In this document: in pieces, positions 19,769-27,450 of the stretch | How positions within the stretch are numbered: the first letter of the stretch is position 1 | Layout: the number at the start of each line of letters is the position of its first letter | DNA from: Shinella kummerowiae | GTDB taxonomy: Bacteria; Pseudomonadota; Alphaproteobacteria; Rhizobiales; Rhizobiaceae | Reading direction: 5' to 3' | NCBI RefSeq assembly: GCF_009827055.1 | Contig: NZ_WUMK01000008.1 | Location: 186,001 to 250,000, forward strand | Length of the DNA stretch: 64,000 bases | The notes under the pieces: model-generated | The model's database searches: none | What the model saw: only the letters and a program-made list of their open reading frames with translations | What the model was told of the DNA's origin: nothing | Program-made: the position numbers and the translations under genes

Positions 19769-20522
19769 CCTCATTCTGGGCGGAACGGCTGAGGCCCGCG
19801 ATCTCGCGGGCAGGCTTGCCGATCGATCCGACCTTGCCGTGACGCTCTCGCTTGCCGGGCGCACGCTCGACCCTGCGCCCCAGCCCGTGCCGGTGCGCGC
19901 AGGCGGGTTCGGCGGCGTCGAGGGGCTTGCGGCCTATCTTGGCGAGCACACGATCGATCTCCTGATCGACGCCACGCACCCTTTCGCCAGGCAGATTTCC
20001 GCCAACGCCCGCGCGGCGAGCGAAGCGACCGGCACGGCGCTGCTGCGGCTGGAACGGCTCGGCTGGGACGAGGCGGACGGCGACCGCTGGACGCGCGTCG
20101 ACAGCGTCGCCGAGGCGGTTGCCACACTTGGCGACGACCCGCGCCGCGTCTTCCTCGCCATCGGCCGGCAGGAGGCAAAGGCCTTCGACGCCGCGCCGCA
20201 GCACCACTATCTCGTGCGCAGCGTCGATCCGGTCGATCCGCCGCTTGCCGCACCCGATGTCGACTATCTGCTCGCCCGCGGTCCCTTTTCGGTCGAGGCG
20301 GAGGTCGAGCTTCTGCGTGCGCATCGCATCGACGTCATCGTCAGCAAGAATTCCGGTGGGGAGGCGACGGAAGGCAAGATCGTTGCCGCGCGCATTCTCG
20401 GCCTGCCCATCGTGCTCATCGAACGCGCCGCCACGGTGGACGGCCATCGCACGGATACCGTCGAGGATGCGGTGCGGCTTGCCGATCATCTGCTCGCGTC
20501 CTTCAGGAAACGCGGCGTATAG
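19752..20522 (+). CDS. cobK: Precorrin-6A reductase
   Basis: 256-residue NADPH-dependent reductase that converts precorrin-6A to dihydroprecorrin-6 (6B). The N-terminal [15 protein letters not shown] is the CobK signature, and ATHPFARQISANA and ARGPFSVEAE are other family motifs. The start is GTG at 19752; longer in-frame starts from 19662 would run deep into cobL and are less likely. It is the only gene of the cluster on the plus strand. It overlaps cobL at its 5' end (17 bp) and cobJ at its 3' end (37 bp, convergent), so it is locked between its pathway partners. Confidence 0.95.
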   Translation: MDKQRILILGGTAEARDLAGRLADRSDLAVTLSLAGRTLDPAPQPVPVRAGGFGGVEGLAAYLGEHTIDLLIDATHPFARQISANARAASEATGTALLRLERLGWDEADGDRWTRVDSVAEAVATLGDDPRRVFLAIGRQEAKAFDAAPQHHYLVRSVDPVDPPLAAPDVDYLLARGPFSVEAEVELLRAHRIDVIVSKNSGGEATEGKIVAARILGLPIVLIERAATVDGHRTDTVEDAVRLADHLLASFRKRGV

Positions 20523-21250
20523 ACCAGCTCCGGCAGGCCGGGACGTTCGATGATGCGCGTTTCCGGCGAGCCGATGACGACGCAGGTCGCCATGTCGGCG
20601 CGCTCCGCCGCGGCCTCTCCGAGCGCCATGACCAGCATGCGCTCGTCCGGCCGGCCCGCGGCACGGCCGAAGATCACCGGCGTGGTGGCCGGTAGCGTCT
20701 CGCGAAGAATCTCAAACGCCTTGCCGAGCTGCCACGGCCGCGCCTTGCTGATCGGATTGTAGAGCGCGATGACAAGGCCGGCTTCGGACACCAACCGCAG
20801 CCGCTTCTCGATGATCTCCCAGGGTTTCAGATTGTCGGACAGCGAAATCGCACAGAAGTCGTGGCCGAGCGGCGCGCCGATACGGGCGGCGACCGCCAGC
20901 ATGGCGGTGACCCCCGGCACGATGACGAGGTCCACGGACTTCCAGTCGTCCGGCCCCGCATCGATCGCCTCGCAGACCGCCGCCGCCATGGCGAAGACGC
21001 CGGGATCGCCGCCGGAGACGACACAGACATTGACGCCGGCCGCGGCACGGATCAGCGCCGTCTGCGCGCGGTTCAGTTCCTCGCGGTTGTCCGAGGCGAC
21101 CTTGATCTGGTCCGGCCGGAGATTGAGCCGGTCGATATAGGGAAAGTAGCCGAAAAATTCGGTCGAGGCCGCAACAGCGCCGAGCGCTTCCGGCGTCATC
21201 TGGTCCGGATTGCCCGGCCCGGTGCCGATCACGAAGAGCTTGCCTGTCAT
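20486..21250 (-). CDS. cobJ: Precorrin-3B C17-methyltransferase
   Basis: 254-residue SAM-dependent tetrapyrrole methylase that methylates C17 and drives ring contraction to precorrin-4. Family motifs include LFVIGTGPGNPDQMTPEA at the N-terminus, VVSGGDPGVFAMA and ALYNPISKARP in the middle. Its ATG overlaps the cobI stop by 4 bp (ATGA), indicating translational coupling in cobFGHIJ. Its last 36 bp overlap the 3' end of cobK on the opposite strand. Confidence 0.96.
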   Translation of the reverse strand: MTGKLFVIGTGPGNPDQMTPEALGAVAASTEFFGYFPYIDRLNLRPDQIKVASDNREELNRAQTALIRAAAGVNVCVVSGGDPGVFAMAAAVCEAIDAGPDDWKSVDLVIVPGVTAMLAVAARIGAPLGHDFCAISLSDNLKPWEIIEKRLRLVSEAGLVIALYNPISKARPWQLGKAFEILRETLPATTPVIFGRAAGRPDERMLVMALGEAAAERADMATCVVIGSPETRIIERPGLPELVYTPRFLKDASR

Positions 21251-21990
21251 CCGCGGGTGCTCCAGCCCGGCACGAGAACGAGCGAGAAGTAGGGCGCGGT
21301 ATCGTCGAGCTTTTCGGAAAGCCGTATGGACTTGCTCGTCGGCATGGTGCCGCGCTCAACATAGATCGCCTCGCCCAGTCGGCCGGCATTCGACAGCGCC
21401 CTGCGGATCTTCGGCAGGTTGCGGCCGACCTTCATGATGACGGCAGCCTGCGTGTCGACGAGGCGACGCGACAGCTCGTCCTCGCCCATCGTACCCGGCA
21501 AGACCGAAAGCACGTCGTCGCCCTGCACGATCGGCAGGCCGGAGAGCGACCAGCAGCCGGACATGGCGGTGATGCCGGGAATGACCTCCGTCGGAAACCG
21601 GTCGGCGAGCCGCACATGCAGGTGCATGTAGGAGCCGTAGAACATCGGATCGCCTTCCGAGAGGATGGCGACCGTGCGGCCGGCGGCGAGATGCTCGGCC
21701 ACGGCGGCGGCGGAGGCATCGTAGAAGGCCGTGATCTGGCTCTTGTAGTCGTCGTGGTCCTTGTCGATTTCCGTGGTCACCGGATAGTAGAGCGGCAGCT
21801 CCACCATATCCGGCTTCAGCAAACCTTCGACGATTGCCCGGCCATTACCGGAGCGCCCGGCCTTGGCGAAATAGGCGAGCACATCGGCTTCGCCGATCGT
21901 CCGCACCGCCTTCAATGTCAGGAGTTCGGGATCGCCCGGCCCCGTGCCCACGCCAAAAAGTCGTCCTGTCACCGTCGCCACCATGTTCAT
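21247..21990 (-). CDS. cobI: Precorrin-2 C20-methyltransferase
   Basis: 247-residue SAM-dependent methylase that commits precorrin-2 to the corrin branch by methylating C20. The glycine-rich N-terminus GRLFGVGTGPGDPELLTLKA, the central LSEGDPMFYGSYM and VIPGITAMSG are the standard motifs of CobI/CbiL. ATGA overlaps join it to cobH upstream and cobJ downstream. Confidence 0.96.
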   Translation of the reverse strand: MNMVATVTGRLFGVGTGPGDPELLTLKAVRTIGEADVLAYFAKAGRSGNGRAIVEGLLKPDMVELPLYYPVTTEIDKDHDDYKSQITAFYDASAAAVAEHLAAGRTVAILSEGDPMFYGSYMHLHVRLADRFPTEVIPGITAMSGCWSLSGLPIVQGDDVLSVLPGTMGEDELSRRLVDTQAAVIMKVGRNLPKIRRALSNAGRLGEAIYVERGTMPTSKSIRLSEKLDDTAPYFSLVLVPGWSTRG

Positions 21991-22619
21991 AGTCCCGGCC
22001 TCGCCAGCGAATTGAGCGCCGCCGCCGTCATGGCGCTGCCGCCGAGACGGCCGCGCACGATGGCATAGGGCACGCCATAGGAGTTTTCCGCCAGCGCATC
22101 CTTGGATTCCGCCGCCCCGACGAAACCGACCGGCATGCCGAGGATCGCCGCCGGTTTCGGCGCACCGTCACGCAAAAGTTCGAGCAGGTAGAAAAGCGCC
22201 GTCGGCGCGTTGCCGATGGCGACGACCGAACCGGCCAGGCGATCAAGCCAGAGCCGGATGGCGGCCGCCGAGCGGGTGTTGCCGCTTTCTGCCGCAAGGG
22301 CCGGCGTGCGCGGATCGCGCAAGGTGCAGAGCACCTCGTTATCGGCCGGCAGGCGGGCGGCGGTAACACCGCGGGCGACCATCTCGGCATCGCAGAAAAT
22401 CGGCGCACCGCTTTGAAGGGCCGCGCGGGCAGACGTCACGAAATCCGGCGAAAAGACGAAATGCGGCGCGGCCTCCACCAGGCCGGCAGCGTGGATCATC
22501 CGCACGGCAACATCGGCCTCCGCCTCGGAAAAGCGTGAAAGATCGGCCTCGCTGCGGATGATCGCAAAGGATTTTTCATAGATGGCGGTGCCATCCTTGA
22601 TGTAGTCGTACTGGGTCAT
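21987..22619 (-). CDS. cobH: Precorrin-8X methylmutase
   Basis: 210-residue enzyme that moves the C11 methyl group to C12, giving hydrogenobyrinate. Counting from the start, the catalytic histidine falls at residue 43 (RMIHAAGLVE), the same number as in characterised CobH. Further family motifs are FCDAEMV and GMPVGFVGAAESK. It overlaps cobG upstream and cobI downstream by 4 bp each. Confidence 0.96.
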   Translation of the reverse strand: MTQYDYIKDGTAIYEKSFAIIRSEADLSRFSEAEADVAVRMIHAAGLVEAAPHFVFSPDFVTSARAALQSGAPIFCDAEMVARGVTAARLPADNEVLCTLRDPRTPALAAESGNTRSAAAIRLWLDRLAGSVVAIGNAPTALFYLLELLRDGAPKPAAILGMPVGFVGAAESKDALAENSYGVPYAIVRGRLGGSAMTAAALNSLARPGL

Positions 22620-23965
22620 GATTGGCCTTGATATGCGGAAAGAAGAGCCGCTGGCGGAGTGCGGTCGAGGAGGTTTCTCGCGGTCTCGCCCTCCGCGCGG
22701 CGCGCGCGTAAAATACTGCCGAGGCGATGGATAGCCGGCTTCAGATCATCAGCCGCGATAATAGCCGAGGGTGCGTCACTTGCCCGCCCGTCCAGGATGA
22801 GGCCGACACCTGCCGCCGTGCCGCACAGCGTGACGGCGGCAGGTATCGGATGGGCACAGCCTTTCGGGCAGCCGGAAACGTGCATGTCTATGGAGCCATC
22901 CAGCAAGACGCCGGCTTCGGCGACCAGCGCATCGGCGGCGATGCGCGTGTCGAAGCTGGCCGAGGCGCAGCCGGCGGCGCCGGCGCAGATGGAGATGGTG
23001 CGGCCCGGCGCGTTTTCCGTGTTCCAGAAACCGTTGCGATCGGCGCAGGCCCGGGCGGCGGCGAGCGTTTCGTCGGAAAGGCCGCGCACCAGGAGGGTGC
23101 GATGCGGTGCAAGGCGAAATTCCGCGGCGCCGCAGGCGGAAAGGCCCGCGACAAGCGCCGCAAGCCGGTCGGCCTGCATCTGGCCATAGGCCGGCGCAAG
23201 GCCAAGCACGGTTTCACTGCCGATGCGGTGTACACCAAGCGGATGGGTGGACGGGTGCGACGACGCAACCTGCATCGGCGCCGCACCCAGCACCTTCGCC
23301 AGCAGGGCAACATCCAGATCACGGCCACGGGCGGCAGGACCGATGGCGGCAAGCGCGGCGATGACGGTCATTGCACCATCCAACACGCCGTCCTTCGGCA
23401 GCAGGGCGACAGGCCTTGCGCTTTGGCGATCGCCACCGACCGACAGACGCCATGCCACGCCTCTCTCGGCGGGAACGGCATCAAGCCGGAGATCCGCAAT
23501 CATGTCGGCAAGGCAAAACATGCCGCCGCCGTCGACGACGACGGCGAGTTTCGGCGCCAGGGTGAACGCTGTTTTGGAAATCGCCTGGCGCAGGGCCTTG
23601 GCAAGCGGCGCGGCATCGGTGATTTCGGACGGATCGACACCGGCAAACGGCGGGACCTCGATGGCGACGCCCGTCTGCAGGACGATCCCTGCGGCCGCAA
23701 GACCGGCCGCCAGATGCGGCACCGAAGCCTCCGTCAGGCCGCGAAGCTGGAGATTGCCGCGCGCGGTGATTTCGATCAGACCGTTGCCATGGGTGCGGGC
23801 GAGACCGGCAAGGGCAAGCAGGTCATCCGCCGTCAGCGCGGGCGCGGCGGGGCGCAGGCGCACCAGCAGGCCGTCGCCCGTCTGCATCGGCGTGGCGATC
23901 GAGGGGCAGGCGCCACGGCGCAGCCCGCCGGTATCACGCTGGTCGAGGGCGAGCGTCACGGTCAT
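22616..23965 (-). CDS. cobG: Precorrin-3B synthase (oxygen-dependent)
   Basis: 449-residue iron-sulfur monooxygenase related to sulfite/nitrite reductases. It oxidises precorrin-3A with O2 to the hydroxylactone precorrin-3B and so defines the aerobic cobalamin route. The four cluster ligands are visible as CAGAAGC (CX5C) and SGCPKGC (CX3C) in the C-terminal third. ATG 23965 overlaps the cobF stop as ATGA. The frame runs open to 24133, but that extension lies within cobF and is not needed. Confidence 0.94.
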   Translation of the reverse strand: MTVTLALDQRDTGGLRRGACPSIATPMQTGDGLLVRLRPAAPALTADDLLALAGLARTHGNGLIEITARGNLQLRGLTEASVPHLAAGLAAAGIVLQTGVAIEVPPFAGVDPSEITDAAPLAKALRQAISKTAFTLAPKLAVVVDGGGMFCLADMIADLRLDAVPAERGVAWRLSVGGDRQSARPVALLPKDGVLDGAMTVIAALAAIGPAARGRDLDVALLAKVLGAAPMQVASSHPSTHPLGVHRIGSETVLGLAPAYGQMQADRLAALVAGLSACGAAEFRLAPHRTLLVRGLSDETLAAARACADRNGFWNTENAPGRTISICAGAAGCASASFDTRIAADALVAEAGVLLDGSIDMHVSGCPKGCAHPIPAAVTLCGTAAGVGLILDGRASDAPSAIIAADDLKPAIHRLGSILRARRAEGETARNLLDRTPPAALLSAYQGQS

Positions 23966-24741
23966 GCCGGCCCCTCCTCCGCCTCGGTGGCGGGACGACG
24001 GATCAGGTAGGTATCCATGATCCAGCCATGTTTTTCGCGCGCGGTGCGGCGGGTCTCGCTGATGGTCTCGGCCATCTCGGCCAGCCGGCCGGAAAGCAGG
24101 ATTTCGTGCGGCGTGCCGAGATAGGCGCCCCACCAGATCTCGGCCTCCGGATCCGTCACCGTTCGAAACGCCTGCACGCCATCCAGCATGACCAGCGCGT
24201 CACGCGAGGAGTCCGGCCAGCCCTCGGCAAGCCGGCGGCCGGTGGTGATCTCGACCGGCAGGCCGATGCGGTTCAGCGCAATGCCATGGCTGGCGCAAAG
24301 CGCCTGGACACTGGTGATGCCGGGAATGACCTCCATGTCGAAAGCGACGCGGCCGGCGGTGCGGACATGGTCGATGATGCGCAGGGTGCTGTCGTAGAGC
24401 ATCGGATCGCCCCAGACGAGCAGGCCGAGCGTCTCGTCCTCGCCGACCGCGTTCAGCAGCGTGCGCTCGTAGATGGCAGCGATGGCGCGGTGCCAGTCGT
24501 TGACGCCGTCCTCGTAGGACCCGTCGGCGCGGCGCACCGGCACGGCATAATCGAGGATGCGGCAGGCGGGGTTGGTGAGGAACCGGTCGCAGATGTCACG
24601 GCGCGCGTCGGCGAGAAAGGCCTTTTCATCGCCCTTCGTCGGTATAAGCAGCACATCCGATCGGTTCAGCGCATTGATCGCCTGAACGGTCATGTGCTCG
24701 GGATTGCCCGCGCCGATCCCGATGACCCGTATCGTTCTCAA
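23962..24741 (-). CDS. cobF: Precorrin-6A synthase (deacetylating)
   Basis: 259-residue SAM-dependent methylase that methylates C1 and releases acetate to give precorrin-6A. The N-terminus RTIRVIGIGAGNPEHMTVQA matches CobF. The start codon is TTG at 24741, preceded by GGGAGA about 8 bases upstream; the rare start fits the family N-terminus exactly. It is the first gene of the coupled cobFGHIJ operon. The GC-rich leader in front is described separately as a possible divergent cobalamin-sensing element. Confidence 0.94.
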   Translation of the reverse strand: MRTIRVIGIGAGNPEHMTVQAINALNRSDVLLIPTKGDEKAFLADARRDICDRFLTNPACRILDYAVPVRRADGSYEDGVNDWHRAIAAIYERTLLNAVGEDETLGLLVWGDPMLYDSTLRIIDHVRTAGRVAFDMEVIPGITSVQALCASHGIALNRIGLPVEITTGRRLAEGWPDSSRDALVMLDGVQAFRTVTDPEAEIWWGAYLGTPHEILLSGRLAEMAETISETRRTAREKHGWIMDTYLIRRPATEAEEGPA

Positions 24742-24815
24742 ACTTCTGTCTCCCGTGCGGCTCGCGCTCCCGGTCTGCGGCCCGATTTGGGTCCCGCACC
24801 CCTTCCTAATCCCAA
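24742..24815 (-). promoter_or_regulatory. cobF leader, possible divergent cobalamin riboswitch
   Basis: The minus-strand leader of cobF contains TTAGGAAGGGGTGCGGGACC followed by GAGCCGCACGGGAGAC, ending in the ribosome site. These echo the B12-riboswitch elements (A)GGGAA..GGTGC and the terminal GAGCC..GGAGAC in the right order and close to the start codon. The typical GCCACTG and CCCCGCAACTGT blocks are missing, so the classical fold is not present. It could be a shortened AdoCbl-type aptamer, a degenerate one, or chance in GC-rich DNA. No alignment was possible. Confidence 0.35.
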
Positions 24816-24870
24816 AAGCCGGCGGAAAACAGTCCCCGGATCGCGTCCTTTGCCGGTCTTTTTGAGACCT

Positions 24871-25692
24871 TTACGCCGCCTCGCGATTGCTGAGATAGGC
24901 GCGCGGGGAGGAGCCGAGCATGCGTTTGAACATGGTGGTGAAGGCAGGCACGCTTTCATAGCCGGCTTCGAGCGCCACGCGCGTCACCGGCTCGCCGGCG
25001 GCAAGCCGTGGCAGGCAGGCGAAAAGGCACGCCTGCTGGCGCCAGGTCACGAAACTGACCCCCATCTCCTCGCGAAAGAACCGCGTGAAGGTGCGTCGGC
25101 TCATGTTGAGACGCCGCGCCCAATCGTCGATCTTCGCCGCCGGCGACGGCTGCTCGACGAAATCGCGGCAGAGGCCGGCAAGCCGGCCGCTCGCCGGAAA
25201 GGGCAGGCCGAGGCGGCGTTCGGGCAGCCGGCCGATCTCGTCGAGCAGCAGCGCCATCACCAGTTCCGCCCGGTTGCGCTCCTCGGAAAGCACGCCCTTG
25301 CGCACGGCTTCCGTGATGAGTTGCCGGGCAAGGTCCGTCACCTCCAGCACGGTCGGCTCCTGCGAGGCGGCGCGGCCTTCGGGCGAATAGATATAGACCG
25401 AACGCATGCTGACATCGCTGTACATCTCGACGGAATGTTCCAGCCCGCGCGGGATGAGCAACGTATGGCCGGGCGGGATCATCCAACGGCCGCGATCCGT
25501 CGAAACCAGCACGACGCCGGCAAAGACGCAGAGGAATTGCGTGCGGCGATGCCGGTGCGGCGGCACGGTATAGCCGCCCGGAATGTCCGAACTGTGGACC
25601 AGAACGTCCTCGTTCGACTGTTCCATGCGGGAAAGATTGCGAATGTGATCGTCATCGAGCGCCTTGAGGCGCGCTGCCGTCAATTTTTCCAT
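24871..25692 (-). CDS. AraC family transcriptional regulator with cupin sensor domain
   Basis: 273-residue regulator. The N-terminal half is an AraC-type cupin (PPHRHRRTQFLCVFAG ... PPGHTLLIPRGLEHSV) and the C-terminal ~100 residues hold two helix-turn-helices (WARRLNMSRRTFTRFF and ALEAGYESVPAFTTMFKR). ATG 25692 is preferred; an in-frame GTG at 25728 adds 12 residues. It is divergent from the Fsr-type MFS pump, 111 bp away, and by the usual logic of such pairs probably controls it. It ends about 130 bp upstream of cobF on the same strand, with only a weak 5-bp hairpin between, so some read-through into the cob operon is possible. Confidence 0.88.
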   Translation of the reverse strand: MEKLTAARLKALDDDHIRNLSRMEQSNEDVLVHSSDIPGGYTVPPHRHRRTQFLCVFAGVVLVSTDRGRWMIPPGHTLLIPRGLEHSVEMYSDVSMRSVYIYSPEGRAASQEPTVLEVTDLARQLITEAVRKGVLSEERNRAELVMALLLDEIGRLPERRLGLPFPASGRLAGLCRDFVEQPSPAAKIDDWARRLNMSRRTFTRFFREEMGVSFVTWRQQACLFACLPRLAAGEPVTRVALEAGYESVPAFTTMFKRMLGSSPRAYLSNREAA

Positions 25693-25803
25693 CTTTGGCC
25701 CACTCGCGTAAGAAATGGACCTCACCACAAAAGCAGGCCGTTGGCAATCCTTGTATGGGAGCGGCTAAGACGCCAACCCCGGGCGGATCATTCGAGGCTA
25801 CCC

Positions 25804-27003
25804 ATGTCGACTGTCGTTCCCGCAGCACCCCGCAGCGCTGCCACCACCACCTATTCCATCATCGTCGCCGTCAGCGCCTGCCATATGCTGAACGACATCA
25901 TGCAGTCGCTGCTAACGTCGCTCTATCCGCTGCTGAAGGAAAACTACGCGCTCGACTTCGTGCAGATCGGCCTGCTCACCATGGCCTTCCAGGTCACCGC
26001 CTCGCTGCTGCAGCCGGCCGTGGGCATCGTGACGGATCGCTGGCCGATGCCCTTCTCGCTGCCGGTCGGCATGGGCAGCACCTTTGTCGGGCTCATCATG
26101 CTCGCCTATGCGCACTCGTTCCCCGTGCTGATCTTCGGCGCCTGCCTGATCGGCCTCGGCTCGGCGATCTTCCATCCGGAATCCTCGCGCGTCGCGCGTC
26201 TTGCCTCCGGCGGACGCCACGGCCTTGCCCAGTCGATGTTCCAGGTCGGCGGCAATGCCGGCACGGCCATCGGTCCGCTGCTCGCCGCCTTCATCGTACT
26301 GCCCTTGGGCCAGACCAGCGTCGCCTGGTTCTCAGCGATCGCGCTTCTCGGCATGGTCATCCTGACCTGGGTCGGCAACTGGTATGCCGGCGAACGCCGC
26401 TTGTCCGCTGGCCGCCCCGCCGTCAGTCGCCAATTGCCGTTGCCGCGCGGGCGCGTCGCGTGGGCGCTCGCCGTGCTCGTTCTGCTGACGACAACGAAGA
26501 ATGCCTATCTCGCGAGCATTTCCAGCTACTTCACCTTCTACACGATCGAGCGCTTCGGCCTCGACGTGCAGCAGGCGCAGCTCATGCTGTTCCTGTTCCT
26601 CGGTGCGTCTGCCGTCGGCGTGTTCCTGGGCGGCCCGATCGGCGACCGGTTCGGCACGCGCTTCGTGATCTGGTTCTCGATCCTCGGCGTCATCCCCTTC
26701 GCGTTGATGCTGCCCTATGCCAACCTGTTCTGGACGGGTGCCTTGACGGTGCTGATCGGCTTGATCTTCTCGTCAGCCTTCTCCGCCATCGTCGTCTTCG
26801 CACAGGAGCTGATCCCGGGCCGCGTCGGCATGATCGCCGGCATCTTCTTCGGCTTCGCGTTCGGCGCGGGCGGCCTGGGTGCCGCCCTGCTCGGCGGCGT
26901 CGCCGACAGCCGTGGTATCGAATACGTCTTCCAGATTTGCTCGTATATGCCGCTGCTCGGCATCCTCACGATCTTCCTGCCGCGCCTGCCCGGCAAACAC
27001 TGA
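25804..27003 (+). CDS. MFS transporter, fosmidomycin-resistance (Fsr) type
   Basis: 399-residue inner-membrane carrier with 12 predicted helices. The pattern HMLNDIMQSLLTSLYPLLKENYALDF near the N-terminus (residues ~26-52), GIVTDRWP, and the histidine-proline FHPESSRVA are characteristic of Fsr/major facilitator efflux proteins. A drug or metabolite antiport role is expected from the family; the substrate is unknown. GAGG lies about 8 bp before ATG 25804. The frame extends far upstream, but that part is antisense to the AraC gene. A 9-bp GC-rich terminator hairpin follows at 27019. Confidence 0.9.
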   Translation: MSTVVPAAPRSAATTTYSIIVAVSACHMLNDIMQSLLTSLYPLLKENYALDFVQIGLLTMAFQVTASLLQPAVGIVTDRWPMPFSLPVGMGSTFVGLIMLAYAHSFPVLIFGACLIGLGSAIFHPESSRVARLASGGRHGLAQSMFQVGGNAGTAIGPLLAAFIVLPLGQTSVAWFSAIALLGMVILTWVGNWYAGERRLSAGRPAVSRQLPLPRGRVAWALAVLVLLTTTKNAYLASISSYFTFYTIERFGLDVQQAQLMLFLFLGASAVGVFLGGPIGDRFGTRFVIWFSILGVIPFALMLPYANLFWTGALTVLIGLIFSSAFSAIVVFAQELIPGRVGMIAGIFFGFAFGAGGLGAALLGGVADSRGIEYVFQICSYMPLLGILTIFLPRLPGKH

Positions 27004-27018
27004 GGCCATCAAGAACGA

Positions 27019-27040
27019 ACGCCCGGCTTCCGCCGGGCGT
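27019..27040 (+). terminator. Intrinsic terminator after the Fsr-type transporter
   Basis: ACGCCCGGC and GCCGGGCGT form a perfect 9-bp stem with a TTCC loop, 15 bp after the stop codon. The following T content is modest (CAGGTTTCTT), so efficiency may be partial. Confidence 0.75.
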
Positions 27041-27047
27041 CAGGTTT

Positions 27048-27110
27048 CTTGTTGGGCAGAAGCGGTTCTACTACTCGCCATCCGAAGTCGATCAGATAGT
27101 ATTGCCTCAT
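27048..27110 (-). pseudogene. IS5-family transposase N-terminal remnant
   Basis: Reading the minus strand from 27110 gives MRQYYLIDFGWRVVEPLLPN, a close match to the conserved N-terminus of IS5-type transposases (the L-x-D-F-x-W-x-V-x-x-P-L-L-P-N pattern). The frame then runs into the MFS terminator sequence and stops at 27009, so only about 21 residues survive. No inverted repeats or downstream transposase domains were found. The surrounding 27.04-27.44 kb is visibly richer in A+T than its neighbours, consistent with foreign debris. Confidence 0.7.
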
Positions 27111-27193
27111 TCCGTCGCCGAATTCCAAATTGGAACGCCACCAAACCCATTTTGTGTTATCTCCAATGTGAGCAAGCCAAAGGTAGTGTTGAA

Positions 27194-27436
27194 ATGAACG
27201 AGTGGCGGGAAGTTCACGTCGGTTTTGAAGGTGATGACTTGAGAATCGGCAAAATTGAAGTTTGGCGGCAAGACTGGCGCCGTACAGCAGAAGACGCGGT
27301 CCAGTTGCCTCATCCAAGCTATCAGAATCAGCGCCATCGGTTCGACATCTACGAAGCTGGCCCGGACCTTAGCCCGGTTCGCTTCGCAGCCGGTGAACTC
27401 TCGAACGGCGTATGGGGCTTCTACATCCCAGCCTAG
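27194..27436 (+). CDS. 80-aa hypothetical protein of atypical composition
   Basis: Begins MNEWREVHVGFEGDD and ends GELSNGVWGFYIPA. The family is not recognised. It is soluble, rich in tryptophan and charged residues, and has no signal peptide. Base composition is lower in G+C than in the flanking genes and it sits next to an IS5 remnant, so it is probably an acquired or decaying gene. Only a poor ribosome site (TGTTGAA) precedes ATG 27194. It might be a genuine small orphan gene or a fragment of a larger foreign gene. Confidence 0.45.
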   Translation: MNEWREVHVGFEGDDLRIGKIEVWRQDWRRTAEDAVQLPHPSYQNQRHRFDIYEAGPDLSPVRFAAGELSNGVWGFYIPA

Positions 27437-27450
27437 GCAGCCTTTATCTC

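Noticed and set aside
24028-25803. N-terminal extension of the Fsr-type MFS frame through the cobF/AraC region
   Set aside because: The upstream part is antisense to cobF and the AraC gene. The transporter's own N-terminus (first helix motif) begins just after ATG 25804, which has a ribosome site.
27009-27317. 102-residue minus-strand ORF as an intact gene
   Set aside because: Only its middle resembles an IS5 transposase N-terminus; the ends are unrelated and run into a terminator. It is better called a remnant.
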